A stretch of DNA of 6,941 nucleotides, taken from assembly GCA_016928395.1 (NCBI GenBank), contig JAFGKV010000034.1, positions 1 to 6,941 of the forward strand. Direction: 5' to 3'. Source of the DNA: Candidatus Fermentibacterota bacterium (lineage in GTDB: Bacteria > JAFGKV01). The notes under the pieces were generated by a model. It searched no databases and was not told the origin of the DNA. It saw nothing but the letters and a program-made list of their open reading frames with translations. The position numbers were made by a program, and so were the translations under genes. This document shows positions 1 through 5,828 of the stretch, in pieces. Position 1 is the first letter of the stretch. Each line of letters opens with the position of its first letter.

Positions 1-57
1 CGGCAGTCGGCAGTCGGCCTTGCGCAGTATTCAGAATCCAGTATTCAGAATTCAGAA
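1..57. repeat. Short tandem repeats (CGGCAGT and CAGTATTCAGAAT types)
   Basis: Positions 1-18 are two and a half copies of the 7-mer CGGCAGT. Positions 25-37 and 39-51 are two perfect 13-bp copies of CAGTATTCAGAAT at a 14-bp period, followed by a further TTCAGAA. The first array is cut by the window edge, so its full length is unknown. The stretch has no coding character. Such short-word mosaics are familiar to me from intergenic DNA of uncultured planctomycete-like genomes, but that is memory, not a search result. Confidence 0.8.
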
Positions 58-60
58 GGT

Positions 61-185
61 CCATCCAACCATTTGTCCAATCATCCATCATTCCATCGTT
101 CCACCATTCCATCCAATCATCCATCGTTCCAGTCTTCCATCATTCCATCATTCCATCCAATCATCCATCGTTCCAGTATTCCATC
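61..185. repeat. TTCCATC-type low-complexity repeat with 44-bp period
   Basis: The stretch is built from variants of ATTCCATC, AATCATCC and GTTCCA. Within it, 105-133 and 149-177 are identical over 29 bp, and the match continues to 37 bp with one mismatch (105-141 against 149-185), giving a 44-bp period. A third, more diverged unit lies at about 77-103. The composition is markedly more A/T- and pyrimidine-rich on the plus strand than the GC-rich surroundings. Open frames through it translate to Pro/Ser/His-rich or Gly/Trp/Asp-rich low-complexity peptides and are not credible genes. Confidence 0.85.
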
Positions 186-295
186 CCGCTGAGCTCCCGC
201 CATCCACGGCGCAGGCGTCAGTCCAGCACCTAGCGGTGGGATTCCAGAACCACCGTCTGCTGTAAGACCACTTCGCCAGCCATGCAAGGTGCTGT

Positions 296-323
296 GGCAC
301 GCCTGCGCACTCCGCAGCGTGCC
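296..323. repeat. Inverted repeat with 11-bp stem and 5-nt loop
   Basis: GGCACGC (296-302) pairs with GCGTGCC (317-323), and after a single bulged C (303), TGCG (304-307) pairs with CGCA (313-316) around the loop CACTC (308-312). This is an 11-bp GC-rich stem with one bulge. It has no T-tract on either side, so a classical intrinsic terminator is not supported. It could be a REP-like palindromic unit or a transcript-end structure. Confidence 0.6.
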
Positions 324-632
324 GGGTTCCAGTTGCCGGAGGAGATCGCGGGGATTCCGAGGGAACGCCCTCACCGGCGAGTCCAGGACATTTCACGCCG
401 GCGTCGACAGTGGCGAAGGCGGTTGGCCTTTCTGGGGCCCCAGCCTCCGCTTCTGGATCATAGTCGGCACCGGTTGCGGGGCATCGAGGGGCGACGTCAG
501 AAGAAGGAGCGGATCTCGTGGATGGGGTACCAGGCTTCAGCGCGGACACGTCAAAGCCAGCGCTTGAGATTCGCTGTCTCATGCCTCAAGCCGATCTGCC
601 CCAAGGTGTTAGGAAGAACAGCATGTGACTCG

Positions 633-648
633 GTGTGGGCGCCCACAC
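633..648 (-). terminator. Perfect 16-bp palindrome, possible operon end
   Basis: GTGTGGGC is followed directly by its reverse complement GCCCACAC. It lies about 30 nt past the TAG stop of the VIT/vWA gene, where a transcript end is expected. On the minus strand the bases that follow are not a T-run, so a Rho-independent terminator of the usual type is not shown. A protein-binding dyad is equally possible. Confidence 0.3.
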
Positions 649-679
649 ACCTCGGCATTCCCCGCAGGAGGTGCCGGGT

Positions 680-2647
680 CTATCCCGCAGTATCGACCGT
701 CAAGAACGAGGTATGGGGAGACAGGAGGCCATGCTCCAGCGCGTGGGCCTGGATGGCGGCATCGATGTCTTCAGCCGAGTCGGCCAGGGCATGGCGGATC
801 AGCTCGGCGAGCCGGCGGCGGGCCCAGACCATCGCCAGGGCGGGATTTGTCGGGTGCATGGGCGGAACCGGCCGATTCACAGACCAGACCCCGCTGGCTC
901 TTCGACCGGTCAGAACCAGGGCCGATGCCATCTGACTGCACCGGGCAATGAGCGTCACGGGGCGGCCAGGATAGAGATCGGGCAGGCGCCGTGGCAGGAG
1001 ATCCGCGGAAGTGCCTTCGAGATCTACGGCGACGTCGGTAAGTGCCGGCCGGCTCAGGCTCTCCAGAAGCCTGCGTGCGACATCGCTGGGAGCGGCCTCG
1101 GCCTTGAGATAGGCGACTCCTCCCCGGCCCTGCACTGCCATGGCTTCAAGCAGGAGACGGTTCACCACAGTGCCCGTTCCGAAACAGAAGACGCGCATTG
1201 CCGGATCCTTGTGCAGGGCCTCGAGAACCGGCCCTGCCGGATCATCGATGTACCCGTCCGTCACCACCAGAAGCACTCTTTGCCTGCTTTGGTCATGGGG
1301 CAGTGCGAGGGCCGCTCGCAGGCCTGTCAGCATTCCTTCGCCCTCGTCCGGCGGCAGGGTGCGCAGGAGCTCGACCGCGCGAGCGATGTTCTTCGACGAC
1401 GCAGGGAGCATCCGATGGCTGAAGACTTGGCCTCCGAAGCTCGCAATGGTGAACGTGTCGGTGGAATCCAGGACGGCGAGGGCTTCCTCCACCAAATGCT
1501 TGGCGGTGTGGAGGTTCATACCGCGCATGCTGGATGAGCAATCCAGGAGGAATCGCACGTCCAGGGGCCTTTGGGCGAGGGACCCCGCATCGGCGGGCGG
1601 GAGCAGCATGATGCCGACATAGTCACCAGTCTGATCACGGTGGGAGAATACGCCGGTTTGGATGTCGTCAGCAGCCACAAAGCACCGGAGCACGAACGGG
1701 TCTTCTCCCGTCGTGATGACCCCCGTGACCCGTACATCGGCCCGATCAGGAGCGGGATGCTCCACGTCTACCTCGTGGGAGGGGCTGGCTATGTCGCGGA
1801 TCGGTACGCCCATGCCCAGCTCGACGGTCATCGTCACAGGGGTATGGTCAGGATGGGAATCGGGCCACCCGACTCCTTCGTCCTCCATGCCGGCGGATCT
1901 GACGGCCATGTTCAGCGGCACCGTAAGCTGGAAGGCCGCATCGACATAGGCGAGATGGCCGCAGTATGAGTAACCGAGGTTCATGGTGTGCCCGGGCGGC
2001 ACATTGTCAATGGCGTGGCGCATGGATTCCGGCTGCTGCTCGATGAGTGATGCCATGAGACCGCGTTGCCGAGCCATGCGGTAGATGGAGAGGGCCTCTT
2101 CCCGGGCGCGGATGACGCCGCGGATGGTGCGGGGGCCGAGGGTAACGGTGAAATCGCGGACCGAGGCATCCTCCGGCAGGGGGAACTCATAGACGAAGTC
2201 GGCCGTGTCGGGCGTGCTGTTCACCAGGGTGTGCCGTAGGTCTACCGTGACAACGAATCCGGTCACTTTGGCACTGATCGAGATGGGTTGGCAGAGGGAT
2301 CGCATCTTGTCCACTGACTTTGTCGCTGCTGCTCCCAGAGCGGCCCCGTGCGGGGGCGCCACGGCTCTGTCACGGCGCACTATGACCCACAGTTCGTCCG
2401 CGGCGGCCCGCGGCTGCAAAACGGCATCTGCCTCATCGACGACTTGGATGTCTGATTCGGGGATCAGATAGAGCGATGGCTCCCATGTCTCCATCGCCTT
2501 CTCACGCGTCTCTTCAGCCGCGAGTCCCTTGGCCGGTGCCCGCGCCGGAGAAGGCTCACGGGCGAAACGCTCATGCCCGCAGCGACACCCCGTTGCCACC
2601 AGGGGAAGAACGAGCAGGATTCCCGCGATCAGCCTTTGTCGTGTCAT
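680..2647 (-). CDS. VIT and von Willebrand factor A domain lipoprotein
   Basis: This 655-residue protein is predicted to be exported and lipid-anchored. The N-terminus has Arg at positions 3 and 5, a hydrophobic core and a lipobox-like VATGC, with Cys21 as the probable lipidated residue. Residues about 115-245 match the VIT domain pattern of inter-alpha-trypsin-inhibitor heavy-chain relatives, including the YEFPLP strand and the later VPPG turn. Residues about 360-530 form a vWA domain with a complete MIDAS metal site: D369-x-S371-x-S373, T441 in TGLRAAL, and D464 in VVTDG. The C-terminus has the helical segment usual after VIT-vWA pairs and ends in a SPHTSFLTVD-type motif. The ATG overlaps the TGA of the upstream cohesin-like gene (ATGA), which suggests translational coupling. 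vWA-MIDAS domains usually bind proteins through Mg2+ or Mn2+; the ligand here is unknown. It is the last gene of the sigma-factor operon. Confidence 0.92.
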   Translation of the reverse strand: MTRQRLIAGILLVLPLVATGCRCGHERFAREPSPARAPAKGLAAEETREKAMETWEPSLYLIPESDIQVVDEADAVLQPRAAADELWVIVRRDRAVAPPHGAALGAAATKSVDKMRSLCQPISISAKVTGFVVTVDLRHTLVNSTPDTADFVYEFPLPEDASVRDFTVTLGPRTIRGVIRAREEALSIYRMARQRGLMASLIEQQPESMRHAIDNVPPGHTMNLGYSYCGHLAYVDAAFQLTVPLNMAVRSAGMEDEGVGWPDSHPDHTPVTMTVELGMGVPIRDIASPSHEVDVEHPAPDRADVRVTGVITTGEDPFVLRCFVAADDIQTGVFSHRDQTGDYVGIMLLPPADAGSLAQRPLDVRFLLDCSSSMRGMNLHTAKHLVEEALAVLDSTDTFTIASFGGQVFSHRMLPASSKNIARAVELLRTLPPDEGEGMLTGLRAALALPHDQSRQRVLLVVTDGYIDDPAGPVLEALHKDPAMRVFCFGTGTVVNRLLLEAMAVQGRGGVAYLKAEAAPSDVARRLLESLSRPALTDVAVDLEGTSADLLPRRLPDLYPGRPVTLIARCSQMASALVLTGRRASGVWSVNRPVPPMHPTNPALAMVWARRRLAELIRHALADSAEDIDAAIQAHALEHGLLSPHTSFLTVDTAG

Positions 2648-3123
2648 TGAGCATCTCCGAATTCACAGCGTACCGATGCCTTGATACGCGTACCGTCACG
2701 TGTTGCGGCCACAGAGAGCACGGGCTCGAACACGGGGGTGATCGCAGCCTTGGCCATAAGGTGAACCGTGGCTACCCGTGATCGAGTTCGGGGAAGATCG
2801 CGTGCCGTGCTGAATGCCGCCAGCGCGATGCGATTCCCCCGGAGCGCCTTCGGATCATGGTAGGGGGGACTTCGAAACGCGGGATGCTCACCCCCCTCGA
2901 TGCCCACGATGATGCTACTGGCGCTGCTATCGGAGAGCTCGACCTGGTATGCGGCCAATGGCTGGCCGCCGGGATCGATGTAGACGTGCAGCGGCATGAA
3001 GATGACCGAATCGGCGAAGGCGGCGGTGTCAGGGCCGGCGGTCTCGCCTCGGCATGGGCCAAGGAACGGTAGCGTCAGCAGGGTGCAGACTACCCAGGCG
3101 CATGCACGCAAGAATGCTCGCAT
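2644..3123 (-). CDS. Exported cohesin-like domain protein
   Basis: This 159-residue protein has a signal peptide (Arg at 2 and 6, hydrophobic stretch at about 8-22, likely cleavage near GPCRGETA). Residues about 39-155 resemble a cohesin-fold beta-sandwich: a strand HVYIDPGG followed by PLAAYQVELSD, then IIVGIEGG, a PPYHDPKAL segment and GNRIALAAFST. This order (v-dpgg-aYq-el, then gv-gg, PPyydpk, gri-laafs) is typical of cohesins and related modules, so the assignment is by pattern, not by search. I chose the inner ATG at 3123 because GAGG lies just upstream and the signal peptide begins there; a start at 3180 would add a tail ahead of the signal peptide and overlap the dockerin gene. It begins 7 nt after the dockerin gene and overlaps the next gene by ATGA. 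No enzyme domain or transmembrane anchor is seen. Confidence 0.78.
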   Translation of the reverse strand: MRAFLRACAWVVCTLLTLPFLGPCRGETAGPDTAAFADSVIFMPLHVYIDPGGQPLAAYQVELSDSSASSIIVGIEGGEHPAFRSPPYHDPKALRGNRIALAAFSTARDLPRTRSRVATVHLMAKAAITPVFEPVLSVAATRDGTRIKASVRCEFGDAQ

Positions 3124-3130
3124 TACATCC

Positions 3131-3550
3131 TCACCACAGAGCCACGGCCACCGCCGCGATGAGGTCGACATCGACCTCATCGACGAGGCCGTCTGCGTTC
3201 ATATCCCACCCCCCCTCTATCTTCTCTGTGGCTTCCATGCGCCGGGCCAGGGCGAAGGCATCGAGAATGTCTACCTCACCGTTGCCATCGATATCGCCGG
3301 GAATTGACTCCCGCGAGAGAGGCAGTATGGCCAAGATCGCCGCAGCCGCAGCCGCGGCTGCCAGCGGGAATAGGTACCGGACTATCCGGGCACGTGGTGT
3401 GGCGGCGAAATGCCGCCACACCGCCCGGCGGATCGTATCATCGACCTCGGCCGGCACTTCCCGAGGGGCACCGTACAGAGACCGGAGATCGGCGAGCAAT
3501 GTGGCCGGGGCCTCGAGATCGGCATCGCGAATGTCGTGGTGATCAGTCAT
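3131..3550 (-). CDS. Membrane-anchored dockerin type I protein, possible sigma-factor regulator
   Basis: This 139-residue protein has three parts. Residues 1-56 are a charged segment, probably cytoplasmic, with the motif DLRSLYGAPREVPAEVDD. Residues about 57-78 are one transmembrane helix containing eight consecutive Ala. Residues about 84-139 are a dockerin type I module with two EF-hand-like calcium loops: D86-D88-N90-G91-V93-D94-D97, and D116-N118-D120-G121-V123-D124-D127. Arg-rich residues before the helix and an acidic tail after it place the dockerin outside the cytoplasm. The ATG at 3550 is preceded by GGGAG with a 6-nt spacer, which is better than the ATG at 3574. The gene follows the ECF sigma gene by 75 nt, the usual place for an anti-sigma factor. 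No zinc-binding HxxxCxxC anti-sigma motif is present, so a regulatory role is inferred from position and topology. Confidence 0.85.
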   Translation of the reverse strand: MTDHHDIRDADLEAPATLLADLRSLYGAPREVPAEVDDTIRRAVWRHFAATPRARIVRYLFPLAAAAAAAAILAILPLSRESIPGDIDGNGEVDILDAFALARRMEATEKIEGGWDMNADGLVDEVDVDLIAAVAVALW

Positions 3551-3563
3551 GGTAGTCTCCCGA

Positions 3564-3596
3564 GTGTACAGCACCGTCAGGGCGCGAAAGGTTCAC
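3564..3596 (-). promoter_or_regulatory. Possible ECF-type promoter before the dockerin gene
   Basis: Reading on the minus strand, GTGAACCTTT (from 3596) resembles the AAC-containing -35 element of many ECF sigma factors. It is followed after 16 nt by TGCTGTAC, a tentative -10. If used, it would give a very short leader before the GGGAG ribosome site (3557-3561) and would let the sigma factor feed its own downstream genes. The -10 match is weak, so this is a suggestion only. Confidence 0.3.
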
Positions 3597-3625
3597 GCCG
3601 AAGGCAGGCACTCCCACGGCATCCT

Positions 3626-4174
3626 TCATTGAAGCTCCTCGAAGTAGCTTCGGGTGGATTCATCCTCGCGAAGCGCCTTGAGGGCATTGTGCAACCGTGA
3701 CTTCACCGTTCCCAAAGGGACGGCGAGCGCCTCGGCGATGTCTTCGAGTTTCATGTCATCGACGAATCGCATGAGAAGTACTTCGCGATGAATGGCGGGC
3801 AGTGTCGTGACTATGTCGGCGAGGCTGCGCTCTGCCCCGCTCTCCTTGGGAGGTTCACCGGCATACAGTACGATGTTCTCATCCAGAACGATGCGCCGGG
3901 TCTTCCGTAACCTGCTCAAGGCGATGTTCTTGATGACCGGGTAGAGGAAGGTTGTGAATGCAGCCGTGAGCCTGAACCCCGGGAATTTCCTCAGCAGGTA
4001 GATGAACGCTTCCTGCATGACATCCATGGCGTCGTCGTGGTTGCCGGTGAAACGATAGGAGAGCTGAGCCGCCCAGGCTTTGTGGCGTTGGTAGAGGGCA
4101 TCGAACGCGCGGGGGTCGCCCCGGTTGGCCGCCTCTACCAGTTGTTCGTCACTACGCCCATTGGATTCTGCCAC
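3626..4174 (-). CDS. ECF-type RNA polymerase sigma factor
   Basis: This 182-residue protein has the two-domain ECF layout. Sigma region 2 spans residues about 9-95: the DEQLVEAANRGD start, then AFDALYQRH, then the core-binding stretch DAMDVMQEAFIYLLRK, then the promoter-melting and -10-reading segment up to LSRLRKTRR. A short linker follows. Region 4 spans residues about 115-172, with LPAIHREVLLMRFVDDM and the helix-turn-helix around LEDIAEALAVPLGTVKSRLH. Length is normal for the family, and region 3 is absent, as expected. Translation appears to start at a GTG (4174) preceded by GAGG at a 5-nt spacing. No in-frame ATG lies near it. It heads the four-gene minus-strand operon and is divergent from the outer-membrane protein gene. 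Its likely role is to direct RNA polymerase to a small regulon in response to an envelope signal. The specific ECF group is not determined. Confidence 0.95.
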   Translation of the reverse strand: MAESNGRSDEQLVEAANRGDPRAFDALYQRHKAWAAQLSYRFTGNHDDAMDVMQEAFIYLLRKFPGFRLTAAFTTFLYPVIKNIALSRLRKTRRIVLDENIVLYAGEPPKESGAERSLADIVTTLPAIHREVLLMRFVDDMKLEDIAEALAVPLGTVKSRLHNALKALREDESTRSYFEELQ

Positions 4175-4398
4175 ACACGCCTCGCGTCAGTGGTGTCTCA
4201 TGCCGGCACAGTCAGGGACTATCTCGTTACGGATCAAGCAGTGAGCGAATAGGCGGCTTCGTCAAGTGCCTTGCTGCGCGAGGAGTTCACGGAGTGTGAG
4301 GCCGGCGGCGGTAGAAGGCGTCGCGAAGAGAAAGGTTGCGTCAGACGGGTCATCCGCCTAGCTGTTGAGGTCTCGAACGGAGAGACGAGGCCCAATTC

Positions 4399-4421
4399 CG
4401 TTGCGCGGGAACTGCGCAACG
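4399..4421. repeat. Hairpin with 8-bp stem abutting a ribosome-binding site
   Basis: CGTTGCGC (4399-4406) and GCGCAACG (4414-4421) are perfect inverted repeats around the 7-nt loop GGGAACT. The last G of the right arm is the first base of GAGG, the ribosome-binding site of the alternative start at 4430. The hairpin sits in the leader of the outer-membrane protein gene, where it could affect mRNA stability or ribosome access, or serve as an operator dyad. Confidence 0.55.
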
Positions 4422-4444
4422 AGGATAGAATGAGGAGCAGAATC

Positions 4445-5149
4445 ATGAGGTTGTTCTCCGCTGCCGCATTGTGTGTGCTCGTCGCGACTACACCAGCCCG
4501 GACCGCCGAGACCACTGCGGGTCTCGATCTGGTTTCCGCGTATGTGTTTCGGGGTGTGACCTACAATGACGGGCCGTGCCTTCAGCCGTACGTAGAGACG
4601 AGCGCCGGGCCATTGGCTTTCAATGTGTGGGCCAACTTCGACCTGAACGACTATGATCTCGTCCAGGCCGGTGATTTTTCTGAGATCGACCTTACTCTCT
4701 CCTGTGGTTTCTTCCTTGGGGAGACTGAACTCACGGCTGGTGTGATGGAGTTCCTCTTTCCTGAAGGCGGACCCGACACAAACACCGGAGAGCTGTTCAT
4801 GTCTGCCGATGTTCCGCTCGTGGGGGGAATCGGCGCGTCGGCATACGTGGGCTACGACTTCGTTCTCGTGAAGGACGTCTATGCCTCGGTGGGGCTGGCG
4901 TACGAGCTTCCTCTGGACGCACTCGCGGTCACCGCTTCAGTGAAGGCAGGCTATGCAGGAGAGGATGCCTCGGCGGGAGGGGCGGCGGGCTTTCACGAGT
5001 ACGAGGTAAAACTGCAAGGCGAATACCCCGTGTCTGAGAGCCTTACGCTGGGAGGATTCTTGATGCACACCAGCGGCATCGACGCGGATGTGCTCCCTGA
5101 GCAGGACGTTGACTTCTTCGGCGGTCTAACCCTTGGTCTTTCGTTCTGA
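4445..5149 (+). CDS. TorF/Gcw_chp-like outer-membrane beta-barrel protein
   Basis: This 234-residue protein has a signal peptide (MRLFSAAALCVLV, predicted cut after about residue 21, ARTA/E). The mature part opens with GLDLVSAYVFRGVTYNDG and LQPYV, matching the start of the TorF/Gcw_chp putative porin family, in which a YvfRG motif precedes a Q-containing strand. Alternating hydrophobic strands with Gly and aromatic residues follow, and the protein ends FFGGLTLGLSF. The terminal Phe with alternating residues is the usual BAM insertion signal. I chose the ATG at 4445 because GAGGAG (4432-4437) precedes it by 7 nt. The ATG at 4430, with GAGG 5 nt upstream, is a close alternative that only adds MRSRI. 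The frame remains open back to 4271, but that part is Arg/Glu-rich and not signal-like. The family is called a porin, but substrate and pore activity are unknown here. Confidence 0.82.
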   Translation: MRLFSAAALCVLVATTPARTAETTAGLDLVSAYVFRGVTYNDGPCLQPYVETSAGPLAFNVWANFDLNDYDLVQAGDFSEIDLTLSCGFFLGETELTAGVMEFLFPEGGPDTNTGELFMSADVPLVGGIGASAYVGYDFVLVKDVYASVGLAYELPLDALAVTASVKAGYAGEDASAGGAAGFHEYEVKLQGEYPVSESLTLGGFLMHTSGIDADVLPEQDVDFFGGLTLGLSF

Positions 5150-5444
5150 CGCGATGCTCAAAATGGCGTATGGGGCGTCGTGGGCCAGGATTCCCGCGAT
5201 TCTCGGCGCAGAAGCTCCCGGGCCGCTCCACGGTACGAGTTGAACCCGCCATGCCCGTCGGGATTCCAGGCCCTCGCCGAGGGCATGCCCGTCACGGGGA
5301 AAGAGAATACGGCCGTCCCGGACACAATGGGTCTCACTGCGCGGATTTCGACATCGTGGGATTGGGTTCAGATGCAGGAGACAAGAAGCGAGGAAAGAAC
5401 GTGCGAGGCATTGTCAAGGTAAAGTCGATGTCGCAGGACCTGAT
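5150..5444. other. Intergenic spacer with small repeats, no gene called
   Basis: Two overlapping plus-strand frames stay open across this 295-bp stretch, but neither has a convincing ribosome site or recognisable domain. It contains the direct repeat CATGCCCGTC at 5250-5259 and 5284-5293, and between the copies a GCCCTCG/CGAGGGC inverted repeat (5270-5276 and 5278-5284). No T-tract follows, so it is not a clear terminator for the upstream gene. The right end becomes A/G-rich (about 5370-5440), which may hold the promoter of the next gene, but I could not define -35 and -10 elements. Confidence 0.5.
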
Positions 5445-5828
5445 ATGAAGGCGTACAACCCGGCCGAAGCGCCACCCCCCGAGGAGTGGCTGGAGCTTAC
5501 CGCCGCTGCCCGTGTTGCGCTGGTGGAGAGGTACCACAAGAAGGCGGGGCCCAAGATGTCGAATCGCCGAGCACACGCGGCGATCCATGCGGCAGTGGAG
5601 AACCACGCCGCCCGGGGTACGACCACGCCGGTGCAGACCACAATCACGCGTCTCATGGCTGAAGGCCTGGATCGCCACGAGGCGGTGCACGCAGTTGGCG
5701 CTGTGCTGGCCCAGGTCATGCGGGCAGCGTTTACCAGTGTGACTGGGACGAAGGGCCTGGGCGCTCGCTACGTTGAGGCGCTGGGCGCCTTGAGGGCGCG
5801 AGATTGGCTCAGAGGGAATCGGTCATGA
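5445..5828 (+). CDS. Small His-rich protein, DUF1841-like
   Basis: This 127-residue protein is soluble, with no signal peptide or membrane segment. Its clearest features are two His clusters: H44-x3-H48-x3-E52-N53-H54, and D76-R77-H78-E79-x2-H82 within a GLDRHEAVHAVGAVL segment. This spacing recalls the DUF1841 family, which has an H-x3-H helix followed by a drHeaeHa motif, but the match is from memory and remote. Clustered His and acidic residues on helices could bind a metal; that is inference. The ATG has AGGA 6 nt upstream. Its TGA overlaps the ATG of the methyltransferase (ATGA), so the two are probably translated together. Function is unknown. Confidence 0.78.
   Translation: MKAYNPAEAPPPEEWLELTAAARVALVERYHKKAGPKMSNRRAHAAIHAAVENHAARGTTTPVQTTITRLMAEGLDRHEAVHAVGAVLAQVMRAAFTSVTGTKGLGARYVEALGALRARDWLRGNRS

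Larger units (their letters stand above)
186..679. other. Gene-less spacer downstream of the minus-strand operon
   Basis: I find no credible gene here. Several frames stay open on both strands, as expected in GC-rich DNA, but their translations are Arg/Pro/Gly-rich, overlap one another and show no recognisable domain. The stretch holds a strong imperfect hairpin (296-323) and a 16-bp palindrome (633-648), annotated separately. It may be repetitive or decayed DNA continuing from the repeat mosaic on its left. Confidence 0.6.

Noticed and set aside
61-185. CRISPR array
   Set aside because: There is no regular repeat-spacer layout with unique spacers; the units are low-complexity words, and no cas gene is in the window.
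432-443. 12-bp palindrome CTGGGGCCCCAG
   Set aside because: One or two palindromes of this length are expected by chance in 7 kb, and nothing nearby gives it a role.
148-582. Minus-strand open frame across the repeat edge and spacer
   Set aside because: It ends in translated low-complexity repeat, is rich in Ala/Pro/Ser/Arg, and overlaps other equally open frames; no domain or ribosome site supports it.
635-1537. Long plus-strand open frame (300 codons) opposite the VIT/vWA gene
   Set aside because: It is antisense to a gene with clear domains and an intact metal site, has no recognisable motif, and long shadow frames are expected in GC-rich coding DNA.
2615-2629. 15-bp sequence shared with 5186-5200 (CAGGATTCCCGCGAT)
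   Set aside because: One copy encodes part of the lipoprotein signal region and the match ends abruptly on both sides; it is most simply chance in GC-rich DNA.
4335-4363. TTGCGT / 17 nt / TAGCTG as a sigma-70 promoter for the outer-membrane protein
   Set aside because: The -10 element matches the consensus at only a few positions, so it cannot be told from background.
4271-4444. N-terminal extension of the outer-membrane protein to 4271
   Set aside because: The added residues are Arg/Glu-rich and would bury the signal peptide; good ribosome sites lie before 4430 and 4445.
5366-5372. GGGTTCA as a tRNA T-arm
   Set aside because: No matching acceptor, D-arm or anticodon stem can be folded around it.
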